Shown here one piece after another: positions 11,301 to 22,430 of a stretch of DNA of 64,000 nt. Below the pieces are notes generated by a model. That model had not been told where the DNA came from, made no database searches, and saw only the letters and a list, made by a program, of their open reading frames with translations. The stretch comes from Brienomyrus brachyistius (lineage: Eukaryota > Chordata > Actinopteri > Osteoglossiformes > Mormyridae). The position numbers were made by a program, and so were the translations under genes. Positions within the stretch are counted from its first letter, which is position 1, and every line of letters starts with the position of its first letter. Location of the stretch: positions 22,507,629 through 22,571,628 of the forward strand of contig NC_064550.1 in assembly GCF_023856365.1 (NCBI RefSeq). The letters run 5' to 3'.

Positions 11301-13091
11301 AACTTATTACACTGAAAATCGCATTCGGAAAGAGACTAAAATATAAAAATGTACCAAACGGAAACATTCAAGTTTGAATGTCCTGTTTGCAGCGTTTTTG
11401 CCTTGCGATGGACAGAGCAAAAGATGAAGGGGCGGTTTGGGAGTCATCGCCTTCTTATTTATCGGGAATTTAATTTAATTGCACAGTTTCTACCAGTTTC
11501 GCGGAGCTCTTGCCGGCTTGTCTGACTGCCACCGCCAGCCGGATTCCTGTTTAGACGCCGTTAATAGAAGTCGACACGGTCCCATATCTTAAAACGCCCC
11601 CGTGAGAAATCGATGCAAAAGCTATTAGACAGAGCGAAACTCGCCCATGTGTCATCCGACTTTTAAAATAAACATTCGTGGGCACAGACATATACGAATT
11701 ACCCTATTTTCACTAGGAAATGGATAATGCGCGTTTTAACACGGTCACATAGCTAAATGGAAATTTTATATGTACCAATTATATATTTTTCTTACATTGA
11801 AAATGAAATCTCTTTTAACCATACACACTTCATTTGTATTTATGTCTGTATGTGAGGGAAGTGATTTTTTTCTAAGAAAGATGTGATGTCACAAACATGT
11901 CCAAACGCAAAATGAAAGTTAGGCCTACAACCCCAAAAATAAGCTCATTTGTAAGACATACTTTCGGTATATCACAACTATTCTCTTTTTAAAACATAAC
12001 TCTAGATACGTTTTCATTTGAGCAATTAGATATCATAGCTTAAGCAAACACAATCTATTCTTAATTTGTCAGTAACACTAGTGTCTAAATCCATCACACC
12101 AGCATTGAAAGGCCCCGTTTGCTTAGACGAATTTTTTAATTTGAAATTTAAATAAGATCTCCACTAACATTAAATATCCCTGTGTATGCAAGATAAATAT
12201 TTTATAACACACACTGGTCGGAAAGGAATAGCCTATGGTTATTATTCACTTAATCTTGATCTTATTTTTCTTTTACCAATATCAAAGACTGCAACTCTTC
12301 AGTAGCGCCAATCAGCCTGACGGCTCCACCCTGGCCGGCATGCTGGCTCCGATCCCCATTTTCCGCTCTGGGATTCGTTGTCATCTTACTGTGTGCGCGT
12401 TTGCAGCGGGAGCACGTAGCCTATCCGCCAACCTCTTATGTCACCGTCTGGTTCGGGTCGATACTCATCCAATTTATGAAACTCACCCATCGGGTTCTGC
12501 GATAATGAAATTTAGTGTAGTAAAATAAACTAATAATATTTGCAATATAAAGTAGTCACCGAAACTTTAAATCAGTAGTAAATGTCCCATATACAGCCTT
12601 AAAAAAGAAAAAAAAACCTCACACCCTTTTTAATACCTCACCCAATTAATCAAAATCAAACTTAATGGCGCTTGATATTGGCCTGAACAAACCTACCTCC
12701 CTTTTGCTCACACAGCAGGGTGCCCACAAAGGAAGACAAACACTGAGGGATTCACAGAAATGAAAGAGACAGGCGTGCTTGTGCTATTTTAAGCATGTTA
12801 TTTAAACACCACGTTCTCTCACTACAGGCGTGCCGGAGACATCCACAAAACGCATATCAAGCACCGGGAGTCTGCAGTAGCATGGCCGGATTTGCAATGC
12901 AGGGCAAAATTAATCATGTCTGAGGGCCTGGGGGCCGAGGCGGCGGCGGCGGCATGGAGGTCTAGTTGAAGCATCTAACCTCTAACATCCTCTTTGATGT
13001 GGTCCTGCGACGCTTTAGACAGACCATCTTCTAACGGTAGAGCCCAACAATGGAGAAGTTTAATATGAGCGCCTTTACGGTCTAATGAATT

Positions 13092-13099
13092 ATGCAAAT
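13092..13099 (+). promoter_or_regulatory. POU octamer ATGCAAAT
   Basis: An exact octamer, preceded by GAATT. It is the canonical Oct/POU binding sequence. Binding is not shown by sequence alone. Confidence 0.4.
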
Positions 13100-13170
13100 G
13101 TGCAACAAGGAAAGGCAGCGCTTCAATACTCTCAAGGCAGGAACATTCACGGTAGCTGCTGATTTACTTT

Positions 13171-13188
13171 GTTTGCATAACATTGTTT
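13171..13188 (-). promoter_or_regulatory. near-composite POU and Sox site
   Basis: GTTTGCATAACATTG matches the reverse complement of the canonical Sox-Oct composite (ATTTGCATAACAATG) at 13 of 15 positions. The overlapping CATTGTT is itself a Sox core on one strand. It lies 72 bp from the exact octamer. Confidence 0.35.
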
Positions 13189-14766
13189 GCCTTCTCTCCG
13201 TCTGATTTAGGTTATAAATAAATGAAAGCATAAAACCTTGGGACCTAATTTATCTATTTGACCAGTTCACGTAGTCAGTCCTTTAATTGACCGAATGTTC
13301 TCTGTCTGTGCGGAACATATCGGTTTTAAAAATCTGCATAACTTCGTTATACGTTCCCATTGCAGACCTTCCGGGTAAATAAACTTTCCTTTATTCGTTG
13401 CAGGAGACCAAGGTCAATCAAGGAGTAATGAACACCCAAGAAGCATGGAAAAGTTGTTTCGCCCCAATGAAAGCTAGAGTCCCTTGGGAAGAAAGACAAG
13501 AAAAAAAACACACCTTTTTGGGGAGAAATGTTGATCTGTCTTTCGCAGTTAGGACACAGACAGATAGGGAGAATGGAACAGATGGAGAATTAGATAAACA
13601 CACGTACCCGGCACGCCGTCATTTTCTTTTCTGCTTGCGTATCTAACACACCGGGCGAGCTACCGACAATTTATGTGCAAATAAATTTGCTACAAGTGGA
13701 GCAGAAATGATATTACTTATCTTGAGCTCGCTGAAGGCTAGCAGCTTGTATCCCGATGTCTTTTTGGCAACGGGAGTGCCTGGAAAGCATTTGCAGTTAA
13801 TTCGGCACGGCGGAAAGTAAATATTATGAGCGCGGGTGATCATGTTTGTCACACAAGGGTGACGGCCAAAGACTGCAGCAGAGGACTCGGAGGCTACATT
13901 TTGCAATATGTTTTTGCGGCAGAGCACCCAAGGCATCATCTGATAATAATTTTGCATTTGACACCAGCAATTTATACGCTGGGCAAGTTGGGGGGGGGGT
14001 AGTGTTTACCGTGGTCCATTTGCAAAATGTGCGCTGGTCCACATCCTGCCTGATTTGCCTTTCCAGCACAGCCTTCAAAGTTTCCTCCAGTTTGCAGAAA
14101 AGAGCGGCCTTCTATGCTTTTATGAAATTTTAGGGGACGGACGTGATCAAATAATTATTAACAGGCCTATACGCTCACAATAGGTTAGCATTTAAGCCTA
14201 CAAAATGCTCAGAAAAAGGCAGCCTTCCCCTTTCAGCCTTTGATTAGGGCAGTCGATTTAATGAGTCAGCGAGTAGACCTGTTTTTTTCTAGTGCGCGAG
14301 TAAGAAAATTGCCAATTATTTTGCTTTCTCTGCCAGGCAAATGCATTTCAGCCACAGTGAATGTTCGATATGAAAACACACACTAACGTTTGACAGTAAA
14401 TGTTAACTTGCCGTTAAAAAGTTATATTACGCTGTTATGAAAAGCTTTTACAGTGCGAAACTGCTATTAAACTGATCAAGTGATGTTACAATATGTTTGG
14501 GGCAATTGTTAATGCCGCTGATTTATTAAGTTCTCCCTTGCTATTGTGCTGCTGTAAGGTGGTATTACAAAGCGCTTGAATAAACAGGCTATTACTAAGC
14601 GCTTGAACAAAGTGCCGTTAGCAGACGGACACAAACCGTAGTTTATATCGAATTAATTGGAAAGAATGATAGATGCTGTAGACCTACAGGCCTGCTTATG
14701 GAGAATCCAGTTTAAGTTATTCGCGTTCTGAGACATACTCATGTGCCATGGGCGTCACCGCTATTA

Positions 14767-14872
14767 AATCAATCAATAAATCAATCACTTTTATTGTCAC
14801 AGCACATTGCTGGTACACTGGTACAGTACATGTGAGTGAAATTCCTGTGTGCGAGTTTCACAAGCAGTAGTG
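14767..14872. repeat. interspersed repeat fragment (retroelement-like)
   Basis: The sequence begins with (AATC)n-like DNA, then ACTTTTATTGTCACAGCACA and GTGAGTGAAATTCCTGTGTG. Such stretches recur widely in fish genomes. The family is uncertain. Confidence 0.4.
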
Positions 14873-15015
14873 GTGTTCATAATTATTCGTTTAGACCCCA
14901 CCGCCCCACCCTCCAGCACCACCACATTTAACATAAAATATTAGTTCACCCAGCGCTATCTCTATTGCTTCGCGAAAGAATCCATTCCACTTGATGGATT
15001 TGAGAATACACATAC
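14873..15015. repeat. interspersed repeat, copy B, left part
   Basis: It matches 488-625 (TTCATAATTATTCGTTT, CCCAGCGCT, CCATTCCACTTGAT). The right part of the same repeat appears about 700 bp further on. Confidence 0.55.
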
Positions 15016-15714
15016 CACTGAAAGACCACTCCGGGTTTTCCAGGTTACCAACAGCAACTCACCACATGCGAATGAAGTGAATCGTCAGTGCAGGTCACAG
15101 ACAGTAAAGGTGCAGGCTGCTCGATACTGGAGGAGGTAACGTCAGCCCCATTTCCATCTCACAATGTCCAACTTTTGCTAAAACGTTATTCTTTTGTTAT
15201 TTGCCCTCAAAAAAAGTCAAATGCACCCACTGAAGTCACTGTGGCGGTTAACAAAATTGCACCTGTTCATTGTGTGAAGTTACTTTTAATGTGTCACCGT
15301 TGCTTGACAGTGTGATTTTGTGTTATGAAGGCTGCGTGTTGCCACGTCATGCCTGTTCATTGTGTGGCATCATGAATATTCTTATTTTTAAACATACAGT
15401 TGAGGGTCGCTATTGCTCAGCACAGTGGCATGTTGTGTTGCGTCTAAAACGAAATTAAAAAAAGAATACACAAAATAAAAAGTAAAATGCAGCCATAAAC
15501 TCATTGTTGGTGATAGGTTGTGTCACATTCGTTTCATTATCTTCGGCATAGCAGTGGGTAGCAGTTAAAAACAGGCTGATGAATATGCACTAGTTGAATG
15601 AGGACTTATTGTTGACTCAGTAAAATAGTCATTGAATTAAGTGACGTTTGTAGGTAAAATTAGATGTTTAAGAACCTGTTAAAAAAATACACCAGAATGC
15701 AAGAAATGGCATCT

Positions 15715-15802
15715 AATTAATCAAAAAATTTCTGGGGGAGGGTCCCCAGACCCCTCACTAGTGTCCCCCCCCCCCTTTCAAAATGCTTCCGACGCCCCTG
15801 GC
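15715..15802. repeat. interspersed repeat, copy B, right part
   Basis: It matches 636-702, ending TTCAAAATGCTTCCGACG then CCCCTGG. Together with 14873-15015 it forms a longer version of copy A, with about 700 bp of extra sequence in the middle. Confidence 0.55.
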
Positions 15803-15922
15803 ATATGCAGAGGTTATGCAGAAACTGGTTTAAGGCAAGCAATGTTCAGTGAAAGACTTTGTAATGTTAGCAAGTTTATAAATTATTTTGCATAACAAAA
15901 AAAAAAAACAATTTTAATAAAT

Positions 15923-16273
15923 TGGGGGGCATGCTGGTGCAGAGGTTAGCACTGTTGCCTCACACCTCTGGGACCCGGGTTCGAGTCTCCGCCTGGGTTA
16001 TATGTGTGCGGAGTTTGCATGTTCTCCCCATGTAGTCGTGGGGTTTCCTCCGGTTTCCCCCCACAGTCCAAAAACATGCTGAGGCTAATTGGACTTGCAA
16101 AATTGCCCGTAGGTGTGCATGTGTGAGTGAATGGTGTGTGAGTGTGCCCTACGATGGGCTGGCCCCCCATCCGGGATTGTTCCCTGCCTCATGCCCATTG
16201 TTTACGGGATAGGCTCCGGACCCTCCGCGACCCAGTAGGATAAGCGGTTTAGAAAATGGATGGATGGATGGAT
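15923..16273 (+). mobile_element. (ATGG)-tailed SINE-like retroelement, copy 1
   Basis: The element starts GGGGGGCATGCTGGTGCAG, has a box B-like GGGTTCGAGTCTCCGCC about 55 bp in, then TTTGCATGTTCTCCCCATG, CAGTCCAAAAACATGCTGAGG, GGGATAGGCTCCGGACCC and GGATAAGCGGTTTAGAAAATGGATGGATGG. It is a very common fish repeat layout; the tail looks like the 3' end of an L2-type LINE. The flanks carry an imperfect duplication: TTTTAATAAATT on the left and ATTTAACAAAT on the right. Confidence 0.8.
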
Positions 16274-16800
16274 TTAACAAATAATTAAACGTCCTTCACT
16301 AAAATCGACCTACTTCCCCTCCGTGGAAAAAAAAATATTTTAAAATATTAACTGCTTAAAGTGACAATCAGGAGAAGCAGAGAGAGGGCAATATTATTCC
16401 TACTGATCGATTTTTATATAATACTACCGAAGTCAGAATTGCTCCCGCATTACATGCTTGCCTGTCTATGCTGTATCTTCTGTAACAGGACAAAAAAAGC
16501 AGGTGAAATGTCTCCGTGTTTTACGCTCCTGCCCCCCGATGGCCATTTTTCTCACTGCAGGTGGTCGCACCTGGCTGAACCCTGCGGGTCAAACGAAGAC
16601 TAATCACGTGGCTCTTTGCAACTCGGAGACATCAAACGAATCCAGCATTATGATGGGCCCTGCTCAAATTCTGCAGATGTATTCATACTTCAATTATCTT
16701 AGCAACAGCCTGCCTTATAAATGTGAGATTGCACCAGCTTCCATGTAACTCTGGTGTCTCAGTAGGCAGCACTGTGGAAGTTCTATGCTTGGGATGTTCT

Positions 16801-17112
16801 CCATCCATCCATCCATCCATTTTCTAAATGAGAAAGAGGCAGGGAACAACCCAGGATGGGGGGCCAGCCCATCGCAGGGCACACTCACACACCATTCACT
16901 CACACATGCACACCTATGGGCAATTTAGCGACTCCAATTAGCCTCAGCATGTTTTTGGACTGCGGGGGGAAACCGGAGTACCCGGAGGAAACCCCACGAC
17001 GACATGGGGAGAACATGCAAACTCCGCACACATGTGACCCAGGCGGAGACTCGAACCCGGGTCCCAGAGGTGTGAGGCAACAGTGCTAACCACTGCACCA
17101 CCATGCCGCCCC
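16801..17112 (-). mobile_element. (ATGG)-tailed SINE-like retroelement, copy 2, with target-site duplication
   Basis: Inverted copy: (CCAT)n at the left and the GGGGCGGCATGGTGGTGCAG head, read in reverse, at the right. A perfect 11-bp duplication TGGGATGTTCT flanks it at 16790-16800 and 17113-17123. Compared with copies 1 and 3 it lacks about 40-60 bp near the tail (the GATAGGCTCCGGACC part). Confidence 0.85.
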
Positions 17113-17354
17113 TGGGATGTTCTCACTAGACTCAATATCTTTTGGTTAACCATACTGTGTGAGTGTCTGTCCTGTGATAGGCTTGCATCCCTCATGCTTT
17201 CTAGGATAGGTTCTGAGCTCACACTGGATATAGAAGACGGGATGTACACAGCTGAAATGCCCCACTATGTCATTCTAAGCCATTTTGAAAGAGCATATTT
17301 TTGAAGAAGGAAATGGACCCAAAATGCCTCAATGGATGAGATGTCATGCTCTGG

Positions 17355-18340
17355 GCATACTATAGTCATCCTGCACATCACCACGGTCATTAGCATACTA
17401 TAGTCATCCTGCACATCACCACGGTCATTAGCATACTACAGTCGTCCTGCACATCACCACGGTCATTAGCATACTATAGTCATCCTGCACATCACCATGG
17501 TCATTAGCATACTACAGTCGTCCTGCACATCACCACGGTCATTAGCATACTATAGTCACCCTGCACATCTCCACAGTCATTAGCATACTACAGTCGTCCT
17601 GCACATCACCACGGTCATTAGCATACTATAGTCATCCTGCACATCACCACGGTCATTAGCATACTATAGTCATCCTGCACATCACCACGTTCATTGACAT
17701 ACCACAGTCGTCCTGCACATCACCACGGTCATTAGCATACTATAGTCATCCTGCACATCACCACGGTCATTAGCATACTATAGTCATCCTGCACATCACC
17801 ACGGTCATTGACACACCACAGTCGTCCTGCATATCACCACGGTCATTAGCATACTATAGTCATCCTGCACATCACCACGGTCATTAGCATACTATAGTCA
17901 TCCTGCACATCACCACGGTCATTAGCATACTATAGTCATCCTGCACATCACCATGGTCATTAGCATACTATAGTCATCCTGCACATCACCACAGTCATTA
18001 GCATACTATAGTCATCCTGCACATTACCACGGTCATTAGCATACTACAGTCATCCTGCACATCACCACGGTCATTAGCATACGACAGTCGGCCTGCACAT
18101 CACCACGATCATTGACACACCACAGTCGTCCTGCACATCACCACGGTCATTAGCATACTACCGCTATCCTGCACACCACCATGGTCATTAGCATACTACA
18201 ATCGTCCTGCACATCACCATGGTCATTAGTATACTACCGTCACCCTACACATCACTGTGGTCATTAGCATACTACAATCAGCCTGCACATCACCACTGTC
18301 CTTAGAATGCTACAGTCATCCTGCACATCACCATGACCAT
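17355..18340. repeat. 38-bp minisatellite, about 26 copies
   Basis: The unit holds GTCATTAGCATACTATAG, TCATCCTGCACATCACCACG in order. Units are in strict tandem with point variants (ACTATAG or ACTACAG; TCATCC or TCGTCC). A rarer variant with ATTGACACACCACAG recurs near 17692, 17808 and 18112. The right end decays. There are no unique spacers, so it is not a CRISPR. Confidence 0.95.
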
Positions 18341-18425
18341 TGCCAGAGGACACATCGCACACTTTTATGTGCTACGTTGTTGAAAGAATCTGTATACGCA
18401 GAGGAGGGTGACATATTTATTGAAC

Positions 18426-18560
18426 AGATGGAGGCTCAGAAGGTTAGGACCCGTGTGATCAGAAGGTTGTTGGTTCAGATTGCTGGACGGACTGACTGAT
18501 CCTGTTTTCTCAGCTGGATGCTATTGTGAATAAAAGCATCTGTTACATTAATAAATCTTT
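18426..18560 (+). repeat. tRNA-derived SINE, plus orientation
   Basis: The tRNA-like head GAGGCTCAGAAGGTTAGGA is followed by GATCAGAAGGTTGTTGGTTC, a shortened body, and the family tail AATAAAAGCATCTGTTAC then ATTAATAAA. It lies just beyond the 38-bp minisatellite. Confidence 0.65.
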
Positions 18561-19242
18561 GGACCTTTTGCTCCTGCTAAACAAAGACTTGAAGTCACAG
18601 GGTAGCAGTTGGACATCAAATGTACGATGAAACTTGCAGTTGCAGGTAATTTCCAAGTAATCAAAAGTCACAAAAACTGCTTCCCCACCCATAAACTGCA
18701 TTCTTTTGTGCGTCTTCATTCTGACTACTCTACCTCTTTTGTGAACAAAACTGACGATAATAACTTATAAAGCTAAATTCAAGGGGGAAAATCGAACAGC
18801 ACAATATTTGAATCTGCCTGGCCGAAAAGGAGTCTACACTAAATTGAATTTTAAGAAAGAAATGTATTTCTCCCATTTTGTATCTGCGGCTTCTTTTATG
18901 CTTTTTTTTTTCCACAGACAAACGCACCATAAATAATTGACTGAACCCTCCCCAGCCCGGCGTCGATTTGGATCGGAGATTGCCCAGCGTCATTTTGACA
19001 AGATGGATGTTTTTGTTATCAGGTACCTCTATTATTTCTCTTTTTTCATTCAGAGAGACCCTTTCACTTTTAACATGTCGTATGACAAGGGAGTTTAACT
19101 AGACCACGACTCCTGGCACTAGATTGCTGCTTGAAATTCATCAAAAAATTACACCATTCAATTACTCAGCAGTCAAAAGTGATCTCCTTTGGAACAGACA
19201 GAAAATGTGTATTGAAATGTACCCGCTATATGAACTGGGTGG

Positions 19243-19345
19243 TCTGTGGCTCGGTGGGTTAGAATGCTCTGCTTGTAAATAGAAGGTTGTTGGTTCAAAC
19301 CCCAGGCTTGAAGTGTAATTTTATCCTCAGACTTTTCTCAATACT
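19243..19345 (+). repeat. tRNA-derived SINE head fragment
   Basis: GTCTGTGGCTCGGTGGGTTA (box A-like) and GGTTGTTGGTTCAAACCCC (box B-like) are spaced as in a tRNA. The copy is truncated after the head. Confidence 0.6.
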
Positions 19346-19510
19346 TGTTCCAAGGGCCAGCTGACCCTGCTTTCTCCATTATACATAATATACAGCAGGT
19401 CTCCCCCTCCCCACAGGGGACCAGAATCCAGTGCAGCCTGCGGATTTCCCTGCTAGTTGGTGTGTCTGTGCAGGGAAATCCCTCCGGAACTGTGGAACCC
19501 TGCTATACAG

Positions 19511-19790
19511 CATTGAGCCAAAATATTATGACCACCCCCATGCAAAGCAAATAATTTTAACTACAGTATCAGCCAAAAGTTTGGGCACACCCCAGCTGCC
19601 TACAAAGGACTGTGGTAGAGTTTGCAGCACATGACCTGACCGCCTGACCTAAGCGCAGTAGAAATTGTTTTAGAGGAGTTTGACCAGGGAGTGAAGGAAA
19701 AGCAGCCAATGATTTCTGGGCACATGTGGTGCCTCCTTCATGACAGCTGGAAAAGCATCCCAGGAGGCCTCCTCGTGGGACTGGAGCGAT
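19511..19790 (+). mobile_element. Tc1/mariner-like fragments
   Basis: It contains end-like sequences TGAGCCAAAATATTATGACC (19517) and CAGCCAAAAGTTTGGGCAC (about 19570), then a frame reading EEFDQGVKEKQP...HMWCLLHDSWKSIPGG (19676-19770), which resembles the C-terminal end of Tc1-type transposases. Only the last part of the gene remains, so it is a dead fragment. Confidence 0.6.
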
Positions 19791-19795
19791 CGGGG

Positions 19796-20065
19796 TTAAG
19801 GGCCTTGCTCAAGGGCCAAATGGTGGGATCACTCTGCTGACCTGCAACTTTTTTTTTTTTAATTAATTGTCATTGTTGACACACCACAGTAAAACGTGTT
19901 CTCTGCAGTAAACCCATATGTGGCACAGCAGGGGGCAGCTAATTCAGCGCCCGGGGAGCAGGGCTTGGGGGCGGTACCTTGCTCAGGGTATCTTGCTGGT
20001 TAGGGATTCAGACCTGCAATCTTTTAATTACGAATGCACTCCCCCCACCATTAAGCCACCACTGC
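19796..20065 (-). repeat. decayed tRNA-like SINE fragments
   Basis: GGGTTAAGGGCCTTGCTCAA matches the body of the tRNA-SINE family in minus orientation. A second piece at about 19905-20065, with TTGCTCAGGGTATCTTGCTG and a reversed box B-like GGGATTCAGACCTGCAA, looks like a related but different SINE. An A/T-rich tract lies between them. Confidence 0.5.
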
Positions 20066-20596
20066 CCGAACAGCACAGCCTTCATTCCCATCTTCCATTG
20101 AAAAGCCTTAACTGTCCAACACCCTTTCAGCAGTTCGTGGTTTTCTCCTCCTATGACCCCTCTCAGCAGGTTCTCATCATGCCTGACCATGAGCTCCCCA
20201 TAAGCTTTGCTGTTTCTGAGATGCTCTGACCCAGTCTTCTGGCCATAATGATGTGGGTTTTGTCAAAGTCACTCAGATCTTTGCCCCTGTCCATTTCGTC
20301 TGCAGGCAGCACATCAACTACAAGTACCGAATGTTAGCTTACTGTAATATATCACAGACCTCGACAGGCACTGATTTTATAAGACAGTCAACATTATTCA
20401 TTTCCGATAGGGGTGAATTCTAACTGTGATTCCAATAATATTTTGGTGCTTCGGTTGTGATCATCTACTATGGTTTTGTAGAACAATTAATTGAAATAAG
20501 AACCTAAACAGTTTTTTCTAATTCCTCCACATGCAGTGGAAGCCAGAATGAGCCTGAAATGTTCACCCTGTTTTAAGTTGTCACTGGTTTGTGGGA

Positions 20597-20948
20597 GGGG
20601 CGGCATAGTGGTGCAGTAGTTAGCATTGTTGCCTCACACCTCTGGGACCCGGGTTCGAGTCTCCGCCTGGGTCACATGTGGTGTGGAGTTTGCATGTTCT
20701 CCCCATGTCGTCGTGGGATTTCCTCCGGGTACTCCGGTTTCCCCCCACAGTCCAAAAACATGCTGAGGCTAATTGGACTTGCTAAATTTCCCATAGGAGT
20801 GCATGTGAGAGTGAATGGTGTGGGAGTGTGCCCTGCGATGGGCTGGCCCCCCATCCTGGGTTGTTCCCAGCCTCGTGCCCATTGCTTAGGGGATAGGCTC
20901 CGGACCCCCCGCGACCTAGTAGGATAAGCGGTTTGGAAAATGGATGGA
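20597..20948 (+). mobile_element. (ATGG)-tailed SINE-like retroelement, copy 3, with target-site duplication
   Basis: A full-length copy running from GGGGCGGCATAGTGGTGCAG to GATAAGCGGTTTGGAAAATG then GATGGA. A perfect 12-bp duplication TGGTTTGTGGGA flanks it at 20585-20596 and 20949-20960. It is nearly identical to copy 1, so it is likely a fairly recent insertion. Confidence 0.88.
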
Positions 20949-21549
20949 TGGTTTGTGGGATGTGATATCTAAGCAAAGCTTGGCTCCATACCATGGAAAT
21001 GAGGAGATGGACTGTGAGGACGGGCCCAATCGCCATGGTGAGCAGAATCAGATCATGTCAGGTTGTGAGCTTATTCGGTGCGTAATGTTCCTCTCCAGGG
21101 TTAACAAGGAATGTGCCAGAACAGGGTCAGCAGGTTAAGCTGGAGAACCAGACTGGAGAACAAGATCCTTTTCGGTCAGGAAGGGAAACAAAAATAAAAA
21201 TGGGATTCTGTGCACCCCGGGGAAAATCTGTAATGGGAGTTGGACCAGGTTCTGGGGTTTGTATGGGGATTGTTGGATCTAGAATTATCAGGAACTATCA
21301 GTTATGCAATCAGACAGGAATATGGTGCCGACACATTTGACTGAGATGAAGGACCGTGGTCAGCTGACCTTCCCACACACCCATTCCCTATCTTCCCAGA
21401 TAACCACCCTCTAGACACTGAGTGGACCTCCTCTCCAAATCTGTCCTTCCATCCATCCATGTTTATACCTTTTATCCTGTACCTGCGTACACACTTTAGT
21501 ACACGCATCATAATGCACACTACTACTGCCTATCCCATACCATGCCATA

Positions 21550-21625
21550 ATCCTTTTGAGTAGGTTTATGCTTGGGATTTGAACCAACAACCTACCTGTT
21601 TACAAGTAGTTCCACTATCGCAGCC
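21550..21625 (-). repeat. tRNA-derived SINE fragment, minus orientation
   Basis: GGGATTTGAACCAACAACC is a reversed box B-like sequence, followed by ACTATCGCAGCCA at the reversed head. The tail is missing. Confidence 0.45.
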
Positions 21626-21661
21626 AGTATACATATGCACAGATGTATTTTAACTTGTTAC

Positions 21662-21820
21662 CAGAGGTAGATAGTTCAGTCCCAGAAAGTAAAAATCCAG
21701 ACCAAGATTTTGTTTCAACTAACCAGTTGAGTATACAAAGTCACAGAGGACTCCGCTGGTTGGTTTAAAGAAAATCCTGGTCTGGATTTTTGCTTTCCGG
21801 ACCGGAAGTATCCACCTCTA
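21662..21820. mobile_element. foldback MITE, about 160 bp
   Basis: The left half (CAGAGGTAGATAG ... AAAAATCCAGACCA) and the reverse complement of the right half (AGAGGTGGATAC ... AAAAATCCAGACCA) match over about 64 bp, leaving only a short loop of about 30 bp. It is nearly all inverted repeat and has no coding capacity. Confidence 0.75.
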
Positions 21821-21824
21821 CTTC

Positions 21825-22002
21825 TTACATTGCACATCCTTTTATTTGCAGTTTTCTTGTTTATAGTTTATGTTTTTATATATGTTTTATATATCTTTTA
21901 TCTTGTGTTCTGTATATATCTGTATATATGCTTTTTATTGAATTGACACTAAGGGGAATTCCTTGTATTCTTGGTACTTAGCAAAGAATAAAAGATTCTG
22001 AT
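21825..22002 (+). repeat. retroelement 3'-end-like sequence
   Basis: A T-rich run with TATATATCTTTTATCTTG, then ACTAAGGGGAATTCCTTG and AATAAAAGATTCTGATTGTC. This is the usual look of LINE 3' ends in fish, with a terminal polyadenylation-like AATAAA. The family is uncertain. Confidence 0.4.
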
Positions 22003-22430
22003 TGTCATTCCCAACTTTTGGACGACCAAGTTAAGTTTGAACATATATCATTCCATGGCTGACTGGAATACTTGCTGTGGATTGCAAGTTGGGAACCCCT
22101 ACTGTACTCGGTCAGATTGAGCGCAGAGCCAATCCCAGGAGGCCCAGGTCTCAAACCAGCTAAACCTGCCCCCCCCCATGGACGTCCATGACCACAGACC
22201 AACAATGTAGAATAGGGTAGAATTTTTTTACATATTCAAAATCAGGATACTTCAGCGTCCCATAATCAAAGCAATGATGAATAAAATCAGTTAAACTTCG
22301 TTTGCTTTTTAAAAATTAAGCTGTAAAATTCACTGATCTGTTTACACCCAATGCAATTTAAAGGTGTGAAATGAAATCTGATGGTTCGGTATTAGCCGGG
22401 GAATTGATGTACAGAGACAGCGCTTAATTT

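Larger units (their letters stand above)
11300..14470. promoter_or_regulatory. non-repetitive, possibly conserved regulatory region
   Basis: About 3 kb without recognisable repeats, which stands out in this repeat-rich window. CG dinucleotides are kept at many sites. Clear POU and Sox-like motifs occur near 13.09 and 13.17 kb. There is no credible coding frame: the one open stretch at 12235-12528 has no motif that I know. Enhancer function is an inference from composition and motifs only. Confidence 0.3.

Noticed and set aside
12235..12528. 97-codon frame in the quiet region
   Set aside because: No motif, weak start context, and poor fit to any family that I know; kept only as part of the possible regulatory region.
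17355..18340. CRISPR-like array
   Set aside because: The 38-bp units abut each other with no spacers; it is a minisatellite.
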